Positions 15,506 to 23,906 of a DNA stretch of 36,954 nt are shown piece after piece. The translations under genes were made by a program, and so were the position numbers. Location of the stretch: positions 35,043 through 71,996 of the forward strand of contig NZ_FOJQ01000006.1 of assembly GCF_900111795.1 (NCBI RefSeq). The letters run 5' to 3'. The stretch is from Anoxybacillus pushchinoensis. Lineage in GTDB: Bacteria > Bacillota > Bacilli > Bacillales > Anoxybacillaceae. The notes beneath the pieces are model-generated. The model did not search any database and had not been told where the DNA came from. It saw only the letters and a program-made list of their open reading frames with translations. The number at the start of each line of letters is the position of its first letter. The stretch's first letter is position 1.

Positions 15506-16847
15506 AACCAATAATAACGCGCTCTTTTGGATAATGATACGTTTCTTTTTGATTGTTGCCACGAATGAGAAATAAAAATGATAAAATACCAATCCGTCCG
15601 ATAAACATTAAAACAATAATAACTAACTTCCCGAATGTGCTTAGTTGTGATGTGATGCCCATGGACAAACCTGTCGTTCCAAAAGCGGAGCATACTTCAA
15701 AGACAATTTCTATCATGGTAAAAGGCTCCGAAAAGGAAAGGAGTAGGACAGCTAAAAAACAAAGAATGGAAGCTGTTCCAAACACAATAAACGATTTTAA
15801 TATATCTTCATGATGAATTTCACGTTGGAATACTTTAATGGAATCTTTTCCTTTCGCGTAAAAGAAAATAGTTAACACGATAATCGCAAACGTCGTCGTC
15901 CGAATCCCTCCTCCTACGCTGCTTGGGGAAGCACCAATAAACATAAGTGCGCTTAAAACAAGCAATGTCGGTTCAGAAAATTCATGCACATCCATGGTCG
16001 CTAATCCGCCGTTACGAGAAGAGATCGACTGAAATAACGCATAAAAGAGTGATTCATGCCAAGTTTTATTTGCGAAAAAACGATGCGATTCAATCAATAA
16101 AATAGAACATGTTCCGAATAAAACAAGAAGAAAAAATGTAACGGTTGTTAATTTCGTAAAAAGGGAAAAACGATATTGTCTTTTTTGACGATGAAATAAA
16201 AATTCTTTAACTTCAATGAGCACAGGAAACCCGATGGCTCCTAACACGAGTAAAATCATATGTACGGTTTGAACAAAATAATCATTAGCGAATGGAATAA
16301 GCGACTGTCCTGTAATGTCAAATCCGGCGTTTGTCGTTGCGCTCACCGATGCAAAAAAGCCTTGAAAAAAAGCGTCCTGCCACGATGGAAAATAACGAAG
16401 AAAATAAATCCCCAAAATGACGGCACCAACCATTTCAATCGCGATAATGAGCGTTAAAATTTCTTTCATTAACTTTACTAATCCTGAAAATGTTGATTGA
16501 TTTTGATCGGTCATAATGAGTTGGCGCTCACGAAAGCCGATTTTTTTTCCAAACATAAGCCAAATAAATGTACCAAGTGCCATAATCCCAATTCCACCGA
16601 ATTGAAGAATAAAAGCTAATACAAATACACCCGGCGTATTAAACGTATCCGCTGTCGATACGACGGTTAGCCCTGTCACACTGATGGCGCTTACTGCCGT
16701 GAAGAGCGCATCAACAAAATGAAGTTCTACCCCAGGTTGATGAAAAATAGGAAGCCATAGTAAAAATGTCGATATACAAACAGCTGTAAAGTAAAATAAA
16801 ACAATAAGCTGGACGGTTGACAGACGCGATAATTTTCGAGATTTCAC
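15504..16847 (-). CDS. ktrD: Ktr-type K+ uptake membrane subunit, KtrD-like (TrkH family)
   Basis: This 447-residue protein has four M1-P-M2 repeats of the TrkH/KtrB superfamily. The four selectivity-filter segments are SVTGL, TTNAGFD, SRNGGL and GTTGLS. The stretch MFIGASPSSVGGGIRTTTFA and the C-terminus YHYPKERVIIG look like B. subtilis KtrD rather than KtrB (from memory). It would carry K+ (and Na+) inward with a cytosolic RCK subunit. No ktrA or ktrC is next to it, as for the lone ktrD of B. subtilis. GTG start at 16847 is supported by GAGGGAG 7 nt upstream. The D-versus-B assignment is less certain than the family. Confidence 0.75.
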   Translation of the reverse strand: MKSRKLSRLSTVQLIVLFYFTAVCISTFLLWLPIFHQPGVELHFVDALFTAVSAISVTGLTVVSTADTFNTPGVFVLAFILQFGGIGIMALGTFIWLMFGKKIGFRERQLIMTDQNQSTFSGLVKLMKEILTLIIAIEMVGAVILGIYFLRYFPSWQDAFFQGFFASVSATTNAGFDITGQSLIPFANDYFVQTVHMILLVLGAIGFPVLIEVKEFLFHRQKRQYRFSLFTKLTTVTFFLLVLFGTCSILLIESHRFFANKTWHESLFYALFQSISSRNGGLATMDVHEFSEPTLLVLSALMFIGASPSSVGGGIRTTTFAIIVLTIFFYAKGKDSIKVFQREIHHEDILKSFIVFGTASILCFLAVLLLSFSEPFTMIEIVFEVCSAFGTTGLSMGITSQLSTFGKLVIIVLMFIGRIGILSFLFLIRGNNQKETYHYPKERVIIG

Positions 16848-17006
16848 AGCTTTACTCCCTCGCCCATTTTCGTTTTAAACATATTTTGATTTTGACAAAT
16901 GGTGAAAAGGAATGCAAGTCTGTTTTTTCAATCAAGAAACATTTGTATTTACAAAATTTTTCGTTTTTTTATATTGGGGATATATACGAATGAGAGGTTG
17001 AGTATA

Positions 17007-17310
17007 ATGTCAAAGTGCGGAAAAGGTTTATGGATGGTCATTGTCGCGGCAACGATGTGGGGACTCTCAGGAACAGCGGCACAATGGGTGTTCCAACAAA
17101 AACATGTAGGGACAGAATAGCTTGTTTGTGTGAGAATGATGATCTCAGGGCTTTGTCTATTAGCTTTTGCATCGTTTCGAGGTGTTCCTCTGTTTCACAT
17201 TTGGCGTGAGCGGAGTAGTTGGATGTTGCTTATTTTATTTAGTCTAGTAGGAATGCTCGGTGTACAATATACATACTTTCTTTCCATCGCATATGGTAAT
17301 GCGGTCGGCT
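17007..17310 (+). pseudogene. EamA/DMT transporter, 5' fragment with nonsense codon
   Basis: From ATG 17007 the frame encodes the start of an EamA-type 10-helix transporter (GLWMVIVAATMWGLSGTAAQWVF). It is stopped by TAG 17118-17120 where Trp is expected (one G-to-A change), then resumes in the same frame ([33 protein letters not shown]). After about residue 100 the similarity ends and the frame runs straight into the leader of menC, so two thirds of the gene is gone. The 3' limit given is approximate. A weak GAGAGG precedes the start. Confidence 0.75.
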
Positions 17311-17348
17311 TTTTTATTTGTTGTATAATGATGTTTGGAGGGATATAT

Positions 17349-18464
17349 GTGCAAATAAATACAGTCATTTTACGATACTTAGAAATGGAATTGAAATCAC
17401 CGTTTACAACAAGCTTCGGAACAATGAAAAGAAGACCTGTTCTGTTAGTTGAAGTAATTGATGAACATGGTGTGCGTGGATGGGGAGAAGGTGTTGCGTT
17501 TGCTGCACCTTGGTATACGGAAGAAACGATCGAAACGATGTGGCATATGCTTGAAGCTTTTTTAATCCCCCTTCTTTTCCAAGCTCCCGTTCATCATCCG
17601 GATGAATTGCTTGAACGGTTTTCGATCGTTCGTCGCAATTATATGGCAAAAGCGGCGCTTGAAGGAGCTGTATGGGACTTGTTTGCTAAGCGGCATCATA
17701 TTCCGTTACACGTAGCATTAGGCGGCGAAAAAAAAGAAGTAGAAGTCGGCGTAAGCATCGGTATTCAACCGATAACGGATTTATTAAAACGGATGGAGCA
17801 GGCGCTTATAGAAGGATATAGACGTGTAAAAATAAAAATTAAGCCGGGGTGGGATATAGATGTCGTTCGCGCTGTTCGTCATCATTTTCCCCATGTGCCG
17901 CTTATGGTTGATGCGAACTGTGCTTATTCGTTACGAGACATCGCCCGTCTGCAAGCGCTTGATGATTATGAATTGCTTATGATTGAGCAGCCGCTTGCTG
18001 TGGACGATATTGTTGACCATGCGAAATTACAAGCGAAGCTAAAAACGCCGATTTGTTTAGATGAAAGCATTTGTTCATATGAAGATGCAAAAAGGGCGAT
18101 TGAGCTAAAAAGTTGTCGCGTCATCAACATAAAAATTGGCCGAGTAGGTGGATTAACGGAAGCAAAACGTATTCATGACTTATGTCAGCAACATCATCTT
18201 CCTGTATGGTGCGGTGGGATGTTAGAAGGTGGGGTTGGGCGAGCGCACAGCATCGCTTTAGCGACACTTCCATATTTCTCGTTCCCTAGCGATACAGCTG
18301 CATCGGCAAATTATTGGGAACGTGATTTCATTACCCCCGAAGTGACTGTCCGTGATGGGCGAATTTTCGTTCGACATGAGTTCGGAATTGGCTATGAAGT
18401 TGATGTGACAGAAGTCGAAAAGCGTACAGTTCGTTTAAAAATATGTAAACGTTCGAGAGGATGA
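17349..18464 (+). CDS. menC: o-succinylbenzoate synthase MenC (OSBS/N-acylamino-acid racemase family)
   Basis: This enolase-superfamily enzyme of 371 residues dehydrates SHCHC to o-succinylbenzoate in menaquinone synthesis. The catalytic residues are all present: K161-x-K163 ([10 protein letters not shown]), metal ligands D188 (VDAN), E213 (IEQP) and D238 (LDES), and K262 ([10 protein letters not shown]). The sequence belongs to the NSAR/OSBS subgroup, which can also racemise N-acylamino acids. GTG 17349 with GGAGGG 6-7 nt upstream gives the family length. The frame is open further upstream (to 17121) only because it is joined to the EamA fragment. No other men genes are in the window, unlike the menBEC arrangement in B. 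subtilis. Confidence 0.87.
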   Translation: MQINTVILRYLEMELKSPFTTSFGTMKRRPVLLVEVIDEHGVRGWGEGVAFAAPWYTEETIETMWHMLEAFLIPLLFQAPVHHPDELLERFSIVRRNYMAKAALEGAVWDLFAKRHHIPLHVALGGEKKEVEVGVSIGIQPITDLLKRMEQALIEGYRRVKIKIKPGWDIDVVRAVRHHFPHVPLMVDANCAYSLRDIARLQALDDYELLMIEQPLAVDDIVDHAKLQAKLKTPICLDESICSYEDAKRAIELKSCRVINIKIGRVGGLTEAKRIHDLCQQHHLPVWCGGMLEGGVGRAHSIALATLPYFSFPSDTAASANYWERDFITPEVTVRDGRIFVRHEFGIGYEVDVTEVEKRTVRLKICKRSRG

Positions 18465-18468
18465 TCAT

Positions 18469-18981
18469 ATGTTTGACCCGACGATTTTTGATAATTTAAA
18501 AACGGTGGTAGAAGGGGCAATTTACGACTTAGATATAAGCGATGAAAGCATCGCTGTCGTGGATCGCTCAGACGTTGTTGACTTAGCAAAATTTACGCGC
18601 GCGTACGCCCTTTCTTTTCAATTGCGCCATGCCCACCAAGTGACGTGTACCGTTTCGCTTCAAATGACGCTTCAACATATTGCGAACGAGTTGCTATATG
18701 AAGATGTCGCGCGAGCTGGTTGCACCGTGACGGTTTCGTTTTCTTTTTCAGCAATAAACGTCGATTGCGTACAAGTTGAACAGACGCTAAAGCATATTTG
18801 GGGGGAACACCGTACGGTTATACAAACGCTGACGTACACATATCCAACAGAGGAACGGTACACTCATCAAGTGATGATTGATTTCGGGCGTACGATTAAC
18901 GAAAGTCATATCGATGATTTATTACATATGATTCCGTACATGATCCGTTCGCTTGAGCAACTTCAACGATATGCGATGTAA
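18469..18981 (+). CDS. conserved hypothetical protein downstream of menC
   Basis: I do not recognise this 170-residue protein. It starts 4 nt after the menC stop with AGAGGATG upstream, so it is co-transcribed with menC. It has no membrane segment or signal peptide and no obvious cofactor motif. The composition is that of a soluble alpha/beta protein with two Cys in the middle (VTCTVSL, AGCTVTVSF). Codon use is like its neighbours, which argues for a real gene. Whether it acts in menaquinone metabolism is not shown by the sequence. Confidence 0.6.
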   Translation: MFDPTIFDNLKTVVEGAIYDLDISDESIAVVDRSDVVDLAKFTRAYALSFQLRHAHQVTCTVSLQMTLQHIANELLYEDVARAGCTVTVSFSFSAINVDCVQVEQTLKHIWGEHRTVIQTLTYTYPTEERYTHQVMIDFGRTINESHIDDLLHMIPYMIRSLEQLQRYAM

Positions 18982-18987
18982 AAATGA

Positions 18988-19016
18988 TTGAAGGAATGAA
19001 CTATTCCAAGTATGAT
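18988..19016 (+). promoter_or_regulatory. putative promoter of the DUF1450 gene
   Basis: TTGAAG (18988-18993) and TATGAT (19011-19016) are 17 bp apart. The start point would be near 19023, just before the Fur-like box. Confidence 0.45.
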
Positions 19017-19027
19017 AGAATTGAAAA

Positions 19028-19042
19028 TGATTATAGTTATCA
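19028..19042 (+). promoter_or_regulatory. Fur box
   Basis: TGATTATAGTTATCA matches the 7-1-7 Fur consensus TGATAATnATTATCA at 12-13 of 14 defined bases. PerR and Zur consensus fit less well. It is nested in a larger inverted repeat, CCAAGTATGATA (19006-19017) and TATCATACTTGG (19038-19049), which also covers the -10 box. Confidence 0.55.
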
Positions 19043-19060
19043 TACTTGGAGTGTGGCAAA

Positions 19061-19306
19061 ATGAAAAAAGTGCATTTTTGCAAGAAAAATAAATTCGCAA
19101 CAAAAACGTTATATACGTTTTTAAAAAACACGTTCAAGCATGTAAAAATCAAAAGGAAAGATTGTGTGGGCAAATGTAAAACGTGTAAACATTGTCCGTT
19201 TATTTTACTCGATGGTGAAGTTGTAAAAGCGAAGACAACGGATGAATTGTATGATCGCATTTCTTATGAAATAACAAAACAATGGTGGGCGTTTCGAAAA
19301 AAATAA
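19061..19306 (+). CDS. DUF1450 (YuzB-like) small Cys-rich protein
   Basis: This 81-residue protein resembles the DUF1450/YuzB family in its Cys cluster and in the tail PFILLDGEVVKAKTTDELYDRI. Cys residues are C7, C35, C39, C42 and C45 (DCVGKCKTCKHCP), enough to bind a metal or a small Fe-S centre. The fold of the family is thought to be thioredoxin/ferredoxin-like. The N-terminal half is unusually basic. ATG 19061 follows GGAG with 9 nt spacing. The Fur-type box upstream suggests iron control, so a role in iron or Fe-S handling is an attractive inference. It is not proven. Confidence 0.6.
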   Translation: MKKVHFCKKNKFATKTLYTFLKNTFKHVKIKRKDCVGKCKTCKHCPFILLDGEVVKAKTTDELYDRISYEITKQWWAFRKK

Positions 19307-19357
19307 GCAGGAATTTTTTCATTTTCGTTTAATTTCATGTACGAAGGGGGGAGAATG

Positions 19358-19792
19358 ATGTGGTCAGAAGTTAAACATATGTTATCTCGCACGCTGTCCT
19401 CGCTTTCTTTTCAAACATGGATTGAAGGAACGACAGCGACGGTAGAAGACGATAAAGTAATTGTCCATTGTACAAACCCGTTACAAAAAAATTGGCTGAA
19501 AGCATTGTATGCATCCTACATTGAACAAGCAGTTGAAAAAGTTTGCGGCAAACGAATGATTATTCAGTTTGAGGCGCCCCATGAGCTGTCTGATGAACAA
19601 TTTATGCTGATATGGAACTATATGATCGCCCTTGAAAAACAGACGTGGAACCTCGAAGCGCGCGTAACGAAAGTGGAACGACGAATGGAAGAAATAGAAA
19701 AAGAAGTAGCCCAACTGCGTGAACGAACCGAATTTCTTGAACGACTACTAGCAGCCGATGAGCAACCAATAACAAAAACGTATATTCATTAA
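19358..19792 (+). CDS. stand-alone DnaA N-terminal (domain I)-like protein with coiled coil
   Basis: This 144-residue protein begins with about 70 residues that align with DnaA domain I: the initial W, SLSFQTWIEG (SKPSFETWMKS in DnaA), ATVEDDKVIVHCTN, NWLKALYASYIEQAVEKV and MIIQF. No AAA+ or DNA-binding domain follows. Instead there is a long Glu/Lys/Arg coiled coil (about residues 90-135, LEARVTKVERRMEEIEKEVAQL). In DnaA, domain I binds partners such as DnaD, SirA and helicase. A free copy could compete for or deliver them (inference). The start is ATG 19358 or the adjacent 19355, after AAGGGGGGAG. Confidence 0.65.
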   Translation: MWSEVKHMLSRTLSSLSFQTWIEGTTATVEDDKVIVHCTNPLQKNWLKALYASYIEQAVEKVCGKRMIIQFEAPHELSDEQFMLIWNYMIALEKQTWNLEARVTKVERRMEEIEKEVAQLRERTEFLERLLAADEQPITKTYIH

Positions 19793-19847
19793 AATTAAAA
19801 TAGGAAAATGTATAGGTAGGTCGGATCATATCTAAGCATATTTCGTA

Positions 19848-19896
19848 ATCAAAGGGTGTCACTGTGCAAGTTTAGACACCCTTTGATTTATTTTTA
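19848..19896. terminator. strong hairpin between converging genes
   Basis: A perfect 13-bp stem ATCAAAGGGTGTC/GACACCCTTTGAT has a 14-nt loop and is followed on the plus strand by TTATTTTT. It separates the DnaA-N gene from the converging small gene. Confidence 0.85.
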
Positions 19897-20160
19897 CAAA
19901 AACGGATTGCGCCATTCCATGAGCAAGGCGTAGTTGCACGACTGGGCATCTTCTAAGTAATTGGCGACGACCTTCACAGGTGTGCGACCGCAACGAAGTA
20001 AAAATGTAATGACAGGGTCTTTTAGTACCCCTTTAATAACCGCATCTACATATTGTTCGGCCGTCATTTCATTTGCATATTGATAATATGCTGGCATGCG
20101 ACTGCCACCTAATAACCGTTCGAGTTTTTCATGAACGACAACTTCATACATCGACTGCAT
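19894..20160 (-). CDS. small hypothetical protein
   Basis: This 88-residue soluble protein is not recognised. It starts MQSMYEVVVHEKLERLL, contains MTAEQYVDAVIKGVL and ends EWRNPFL; there is no membrane segment. ATG 20160 is chosen over an in-frame TTG at 20175. The promoter at 20190-20218 would leave almost no leader for the TTG, while GGGAAAA precedes the ATG. It is divergent from glutathione peroxidase. Its own promoter and a clean terminator support a real gene. Confidence 0.5.
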   Translation of the reverse strand: MQSMYEVVVHEKLERLLGGSRMPAYYQYANEMTAEQYVDAVIKGVLKDPVITFLLRCGRTPVKVVANYLEDAQSCNYALLMEWRNPFL

Positions 20161-20189
20161 AAGCCATTTTCCCAAGCCGATTTTTCACC

Positions 20190-20218
20190 ATTATAGCGAA
20201 TATGTTTTATTTTGTCTG
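20190..20218 (-). promoter_or_regulatory. promoter of the small hypothetical gene
   Basis: On the minus strand CAGACA and a perfect TATAAT are 17 bp apart. The start point would be near 20183. Confidence 0.5.
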
Positions 20219-20255
20219 AGTGAAAGCATTGTTTATATAGAAAAAACGATATGTG

Positions 20256-20264
20256 TGCTACAAT
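20256..20264 (+). promoter_or_regulatory. extended -10 promoter of glutathione peroxidase
   Basis: TGCTACAAT is an extended -10 element 25 bp before the start codon. It is divergent from the promoter at 20190-20218. Confidence 0.45.
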
Positions 20265-20288
20265 AGCGATAAAAAGGAGGAGATACAA

Positions 20289-20783
20289 ATGAGTGTTTAC
20301 GATTTTCATGTGCGCACGATCCGTGGTGAAGATCAATCGCTAGCACGATATAAAGGAAATGTACTATTGATCGTTAATACGGCAAGTAAATGTGGATTGA
20401 CGCCGCAATATGAACAATTACAACAGCTGTATGATAAATATAAAGATCGTGGTTTTGTTGTGCTCGGTTTCCCGTGCAATCAGTTCGGAAATCAAGAGCC
20501 GGGATCTGAAGAAGAAATTTCACAATTTTGTCAATTGAATTACGGTGTAACGTTTCCGATGTTCGCGAAAGTGGACGTAAACGGTTCGAATGCTCATCCA
20601 CTCTTCGTTTACTTAGCTGAACAAGCGCCAGGCATGTTAGGAACGAAAGCGGTGAAGTGGAATTTTACAAAGTTTTTAGTCGACCGAAACGGGCAAGTCG
20701 TTGCACGTTTTGCACCAACGACAAAGCCGTTGGAACTAGAACAACATATTGAACAATTGCTTAGTGAAACCGTCTCTGAATGA
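20289..20783 (+). CDS. bsaA: glutathione peroxidase family thiol peroxidase (BsaA-like)
   Basis: This 164-residue cytoplasmic peroxidase has catalytic Cys35 in [12 protein letters not shown], the Gln of [13 protein letters not shown], and Trp/Asn in KWNFTKF, which complete the Cys-Gln-Trp-Asn tetrad. Bacilli lack glutathione, so such enzymes reduce hydroperoxides using thioredoxin or bacillithiol. The second Cys in FPCNQF can serve as resolving or structural residue. ATG 20289 is set by AAGGAGGAG upstream. It is monocistronic, and its stop lies in the loop of the terminator. Confidence 0.88.
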   Translation: MSVYDFHVRTIRGEDQSLARYKGNVLLIVNTASKCGLTPQYEQLQQLYDKYKDRGFVVLGFPCNQFGNQEPGSEEEISQFCQLNYGVTFPMFAKVDVNGSNAHPLFVYLAEQAPGMLGTKAVKWNFTKFLVDRNGQVVARFAPTTKPLELEQHIEQLLSETVSE

Positions 20784-20799
20784 AAAGAGGCGGTTTTTT
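20768..20799 (+). terminator. terminator overlapping the peroxidase stop
   Basis: AACCGTCTC/GAGGCGGTT (9 bp, one G-T) is followed by TTTTT. The stop TGA (20781-20783) is in the loop. Confidence 0.85.
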
Positions 20800-20823
20800 G
20801 TTGGGCGTAATGGATACGTCTAT

Positions 20824-20850
20824 ACGAAAAATGTTTTAGTGCATATGTTG
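20824..20850 (+). promoter_or_regulatory. possible SigK (mother-cell) promoter
   Basis: AC at 20824-20825 and CATATGTTG at 20842-20850 are 16 bp apart. This approximates the SigK pattern AC-n16/17-CATAnnnTA (last base mismatched). The two downstream genes are spore-coat type, which fits late mother-cell expression. Confidence 0.35.
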
Positions 20851-20885
20851 AGATAGTAGGATTGATGTCAAATAGGAGGGGTTAT

Positions 20886-21977
20886 ATGTTCGTTGAACCG
20901 TGGATCGTAGATGAAACGATGCCTGAATTTTTCGTGCCAGACTATATTGAACAGATGGCAGAAGATGTGTTGCGTTATTATGACTTATCTGTTCAAAGTA
21001 GGCAAGTCGTGACGACGAAACCGGATAAAGGGGGAGCTATTTGGAAGTTAGAAACGAACAAAGGTCCAAAAAGTTTAAAATTGCTTCACCGTCGTCCAAC
21101 CCGAAGTTTGTTTAGCCTCGGTGCACAACGTTATTTAGTCGATGTACAAAAAGCTAACGTTCCGCCGATCGTACAAACGAAAGAAGGAATGGATTATGTG
21201 GAAATGGGTGGAAAACTATGGTTTGTAGCGGAATGGATTGAGCCGCTATTCCCAGCAGCAAAAGATTTACAAGGAGCGAAGCAGCTTTGTTATGCACTTG
21301 GTGAATTTCACCGTTTAAGCAAAGGGTACGTTCCCCCGAAAGGCGCAGAAGTCGCCTCACGTTTGTATAAATGGCCGAAGACGTACGAAAAAACAATCAT
21401 TAAAATGGATTGGTTTCGTCAATTAGCTAACGTGTATAAAGAAATGCCAGCAAGCACTAAGCTGTTGCAAGTTGTTGATCGCTTTCAAGCTCAAGCGCGT
21501 GACAGTTTTATAAGACTTCAACAATCGCCATACAACCAACTCGTTGAGCGCGGACATAGCGAATGGGGGCTCGTGCATCAAGATTATGGGTGGTCGAACG
21601 GTCAAATGGGTGCAAATGGCATGTGGATTATTGATTTAGATGGTGTTGCATTTGATTTACCGATCCGCGACTTACGAAAACTCATCTCTGGTACGATGGC
21701 TGATTTATATCGTTGGGACGTTCATTGGGTGCGTGAAATGATTCGAGCATACCACGAAGCGAATCCAATTGACGCTTCATTATATGATGTATTGATGATC
21801 GATTTGTCACTTCCGAATGAATTTTACAAAAATATAAAAGAAGTAGTATATGACCCAGAGTTATTTCTAACGGGGCAAACAACGCAACTTATCGACATAC
21901 TCGTTGCTACAGATGAAACAAAATGGCCAGTGCTTGCAGAAATTGAAAACGACTGGAAGGAGAATAGAAATATATGA
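20886..21977 (+). CDS. CotI/CotS family spore coat kinase-like protein
   Basis: This 363-residue protein has the aminoglycoside-phosphotransferase-like fold of the CotI/CotS (YtaA) coat proteins. The ATP-lobe Lys may be in KSLKLLHRR, the catalytic loop is LVHQDYGWSN and the metal-binding segment is WIIDLDGVAFDLPIRDLRKLI. Members sit in the spore coat, and some phosphorylate coat proteins. ATG 20886 has AGGAGGGG 6 nt upstream; an in-frame ATG further up has none. It overlaps the glycosyltransferase gene by 4 nt, as expected for a coupled pair. CotS versus CotI orthology is not resolved. Confidence 0.75.
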   Translation: MFVEPWIVDETMPEFFVPDYIEQMAEDVLRYYDLSVQSRQVVTTKPDKGGAIWKLETNKGPKSLKLLHRRPTRSLFSLGAQRYLVDVQKANVPPIVQTKEGMDYVEMGGKLWFVAEWIEPLFPAAKDLQGAKQLCYALGEFHRLSKGYVPPKGAEVASRLYKWPKTYEKTIIKMDWFRQLANVYKEMPASTKLLQVVDRFQAQARDSFIRLQQSPYNQLVERGHSEWGLVHQDYGWSNGQMGANGMWIIDLDGVAFDLPIRDLRKLISGTMADLYRWDVHWVREMIRAYHEANPIDASLYDVLMIDLSLPNEFYKNIKEVVYDPELFLTGQTTQLIDILVATDETKWPVLAEIENDWKENRNI

Positions 21978-23284
21978 ACGTTTTAATGATTTGTACAGAA
22001 AAACTACCTGTTCCTCCCGTACTTGGTGGTGCGATTCAAACGTATATTGCAGGCATTCTTCCTCATCTTCGGCACGCACACCGCATTACTGTGCTAGGTG
22101 TACAACACGAAACATTGCCAAACGAAGAGACGATCGACGGTATCCACTACGTACGTGTTCCAGGGAGCGTATTTGATACGTATTGCAATCACGTCGTTCA
22201 ATATGTGAGAGATCATACGTTTGACCTCATTCATATTTTTAATCGTCCACGCCTTGTTTTGCCGATCCGTCAAGTTGCCCCTCATGCCAAAATAACACTT
22301 AGCATGCATAACGACATGTTTCAACTAACGAAAATCAATCGGGAAGAAGGAGAAGAAGTTGTCCGTCAAGTGTCGGCAATTGTGACAATTAGCAACTATA
22401 TTGGTCAAGTCATTTGTGAACTATATCCAGAAGCGGAAGGAAAACTGCGGACGATTTACTCTGGCGTTGACTCCGAGCGGTTTTTGCCGGGGAACCATCC
22501 AAATATGGCATCCATTCGGAAACAACTACGCCAAACGCACGGAATCGATCAAAAAACGGTCATTTTATATGCTGGACGTTTATCGCCAAATAAAGGGGTC
22601 GACAAACTGATCCAAGCGTTGCCGGAGCTTGCGAAACGATTTAACGACTTAGCGCTCGTCATTGTTGGAAGCAAATGGTTTAGTGAAGAAGGAACAACCG
22701 ATTATATTGCTTACGTTCGCTCGTTAGCCAAAAGATTGCCAGTCCCTGTTGTAGCGACAGGATTCGTACCACCAAACGAAATTCAAAACTGGTTTGCCGC
22801 AGCTGATTTGTTCGTTTGTACATCTCAGTGGCAAGAGCCGCTTGCTCGTGTTCACTACGAAGCGATGGCGGCAGGGCTTCCGATCGTTACAACTGCCCGT
22901 GGCGGCAATGCAGAAGTTATTGTCCCGAATGAAAACGGTATCGTTGTTGAGAAACCGGAAGACCCTCAAGACTTTATTGAAAAAATGACGCACGTTTTAT
23001 CTAATCGAACACTTATGAAAAAAATGGGGGAAAACGGACGTAAGCTAGCAACGTCGCTTTACCGTTGGGAGCGCGTGGCGTCAGATGTACTACATGTATG
23101 GCAACATGTCGAACAAACTGATCTTTCTCCAATACAAGCAACTGTCTCTGTTGAAGAAATGGTTGAGCAAGTCGTTGAAAAACAACCGACCGAGCCGGTT
23201 TTACAACCTTCACAACCAATTCAAGAAGAAGTAGTGTTAAACAAGAAGAGGAAAAAAACATTCGTGTGGGCGATTACGACATAA
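21974..23284 (+). CDS. cotSA: spore coat glycosyltransferase CotSA-like, extended C-terminus
   Basis: This GT-B family 4 glycosyltransferase of 436 residues begins EKLPVPPVLGGAIQTY, near-identical in pattern to CotSA. The donor-binding half carries YAGRLSPNKGVDKL, CTSQWQEPLARVHYEAMAAG and ARGGNAEV. B. subtilis CotSA is about 377 residues (from memory). Here there is an extra 50-60-residue tail rich in Glu, Gln, Pro and Val, ending in basic residues (NKKRKKTFVW). It probably glycosylates a coat or cortex-surface component during sporulation. It is translationally coupled to the upstream coat kinase gene. Confidence 0.78.
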   Translation: MNVLMICTEKLPVPPVLGGAIQTYIAGILPHLRHAHRITVLGVQHETLPNEETIDGIHYVRVPGSVFDTYCNHVVQYVRDHTFDLIHIFNRPRLVLPIRQVAPHAKITLSMHNDMFQLTKINREEGEEVVRQVSAIVTISNYIGQVICELYPEAEGKLRTIYSGVDSERFLPGNHPNMASIRKQLRQTHGIDQKTVILYAGRLSPNKGVDKLIQALPELAKRFNDLALVIVGSKWFSEEGTTDYIAYVRSLAKRLPVPVVATGFVPPNEIQNWFAAADLFVCTSQWQEPLARVHYEAMAAGLPIVTTARGGNAEVIVPNENGIVVEKPEDPQDFIEKMTHVLSNRTLMKKMGENGRKLATSLYRWERVASDVLHVWQHVEQTDLSPIQATVSVEEMVEQVVEKQPTEPVLQPSQPIQEEVVLNKKRKKTFVWAITT

Positions 23285-23315
23285 AACTCCCACTTACGCT
23301 TGTGGGGGTTTCGGT
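23284..23315. terminator. terminator after cotSA
   Basis: AAACTCCCAC/GTGGGGGTTT forms a 10-bp stem (one G-T) that starts at the last base of the cotSA stop. The minus-strand FAD-oxidoreductase remnant has its stop inside the same hairpin. Confidence 0.7.
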
Positions 23316-23906
23316 CTCGTTTGCATATATAAATAAAAGTCGTCACTTTGTTTTTCTGTTATCACATCACGTAAAATTTGAGCAAGTACCGTGCTATACA
23401 CTGTTCCGTTATCCCCATAAGCATAAACAAAATAGCAGTTTGGAAACGAGTCGTATACGCCGATCATCGGGAGATCGTCATGTGTCCCATTCAAGTTTTG
23501 CTACATCTTCAGCAACGCTCGCATAATACAAGCTATCTCTTCTTTGGAATTGTACGTCGATATGTAATTGATTAGCGGCTCGCTCCAGCTCATCGACCGC
23601 TTGCCGGCAAAGTGTTAAATGACGGGCGGCATACGTTTCGCCAAAGCTGTTGACAAGCTCAAAAAACATTTTATCGCCGAGACATTGAATAAGGGGGGGA
23701 TTCGTCATCGTACTTCCGTATCCTGCTTTTCGTTTATCGACGACGACAACGTCCAAACCTGTTTCGCATAAATAATAAGCACATAAAGTCCCCGATCCTC
23801 CTGCTCCTACGATAAGTACGTCGCATTGTATATCCTCGTCAAGCGGTGGATGTGAAGGAGCATCAGGAAATGTCGTTGGCCAGTATAATTTTCCTGTTTG
23901 CAAATC
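23294..23906 (-). pseudogene. FAD-dependent oxidoreductase (DAO family), internally deleted
   Basis: The first 140 codons encode an N-terminal FAD-binding domain (LYWPTTFPDAPSHPPLDEDIQ, then DVLIVGAGGSGTLCAYYL). At about 23478-23495 the frame shifts and continues with a typical C-terminal end (NGTHDDLPMIGVYDSFPNCY, YAYGDNGTVYSTVLAQILRDV). The middle, about 230 residues in relatives, is missing. The expected start ATG-GAT-TTG-CAA appears here as ATA-GAT-TTG-CAA (ATA at 23907-23909), so the start codon may also be lost. AAAGGTAG still precedes it. The identification is from remembered family sequence. Confidence 0.75.

Noticed and set aside
17130-18464. A 444-residue MenC with a membrane-spanning N-terminus
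   Set aside because: The extra residues are the EamA remnant. GTG 17349 has a proper ribosome binding site and gives the family length of 371.
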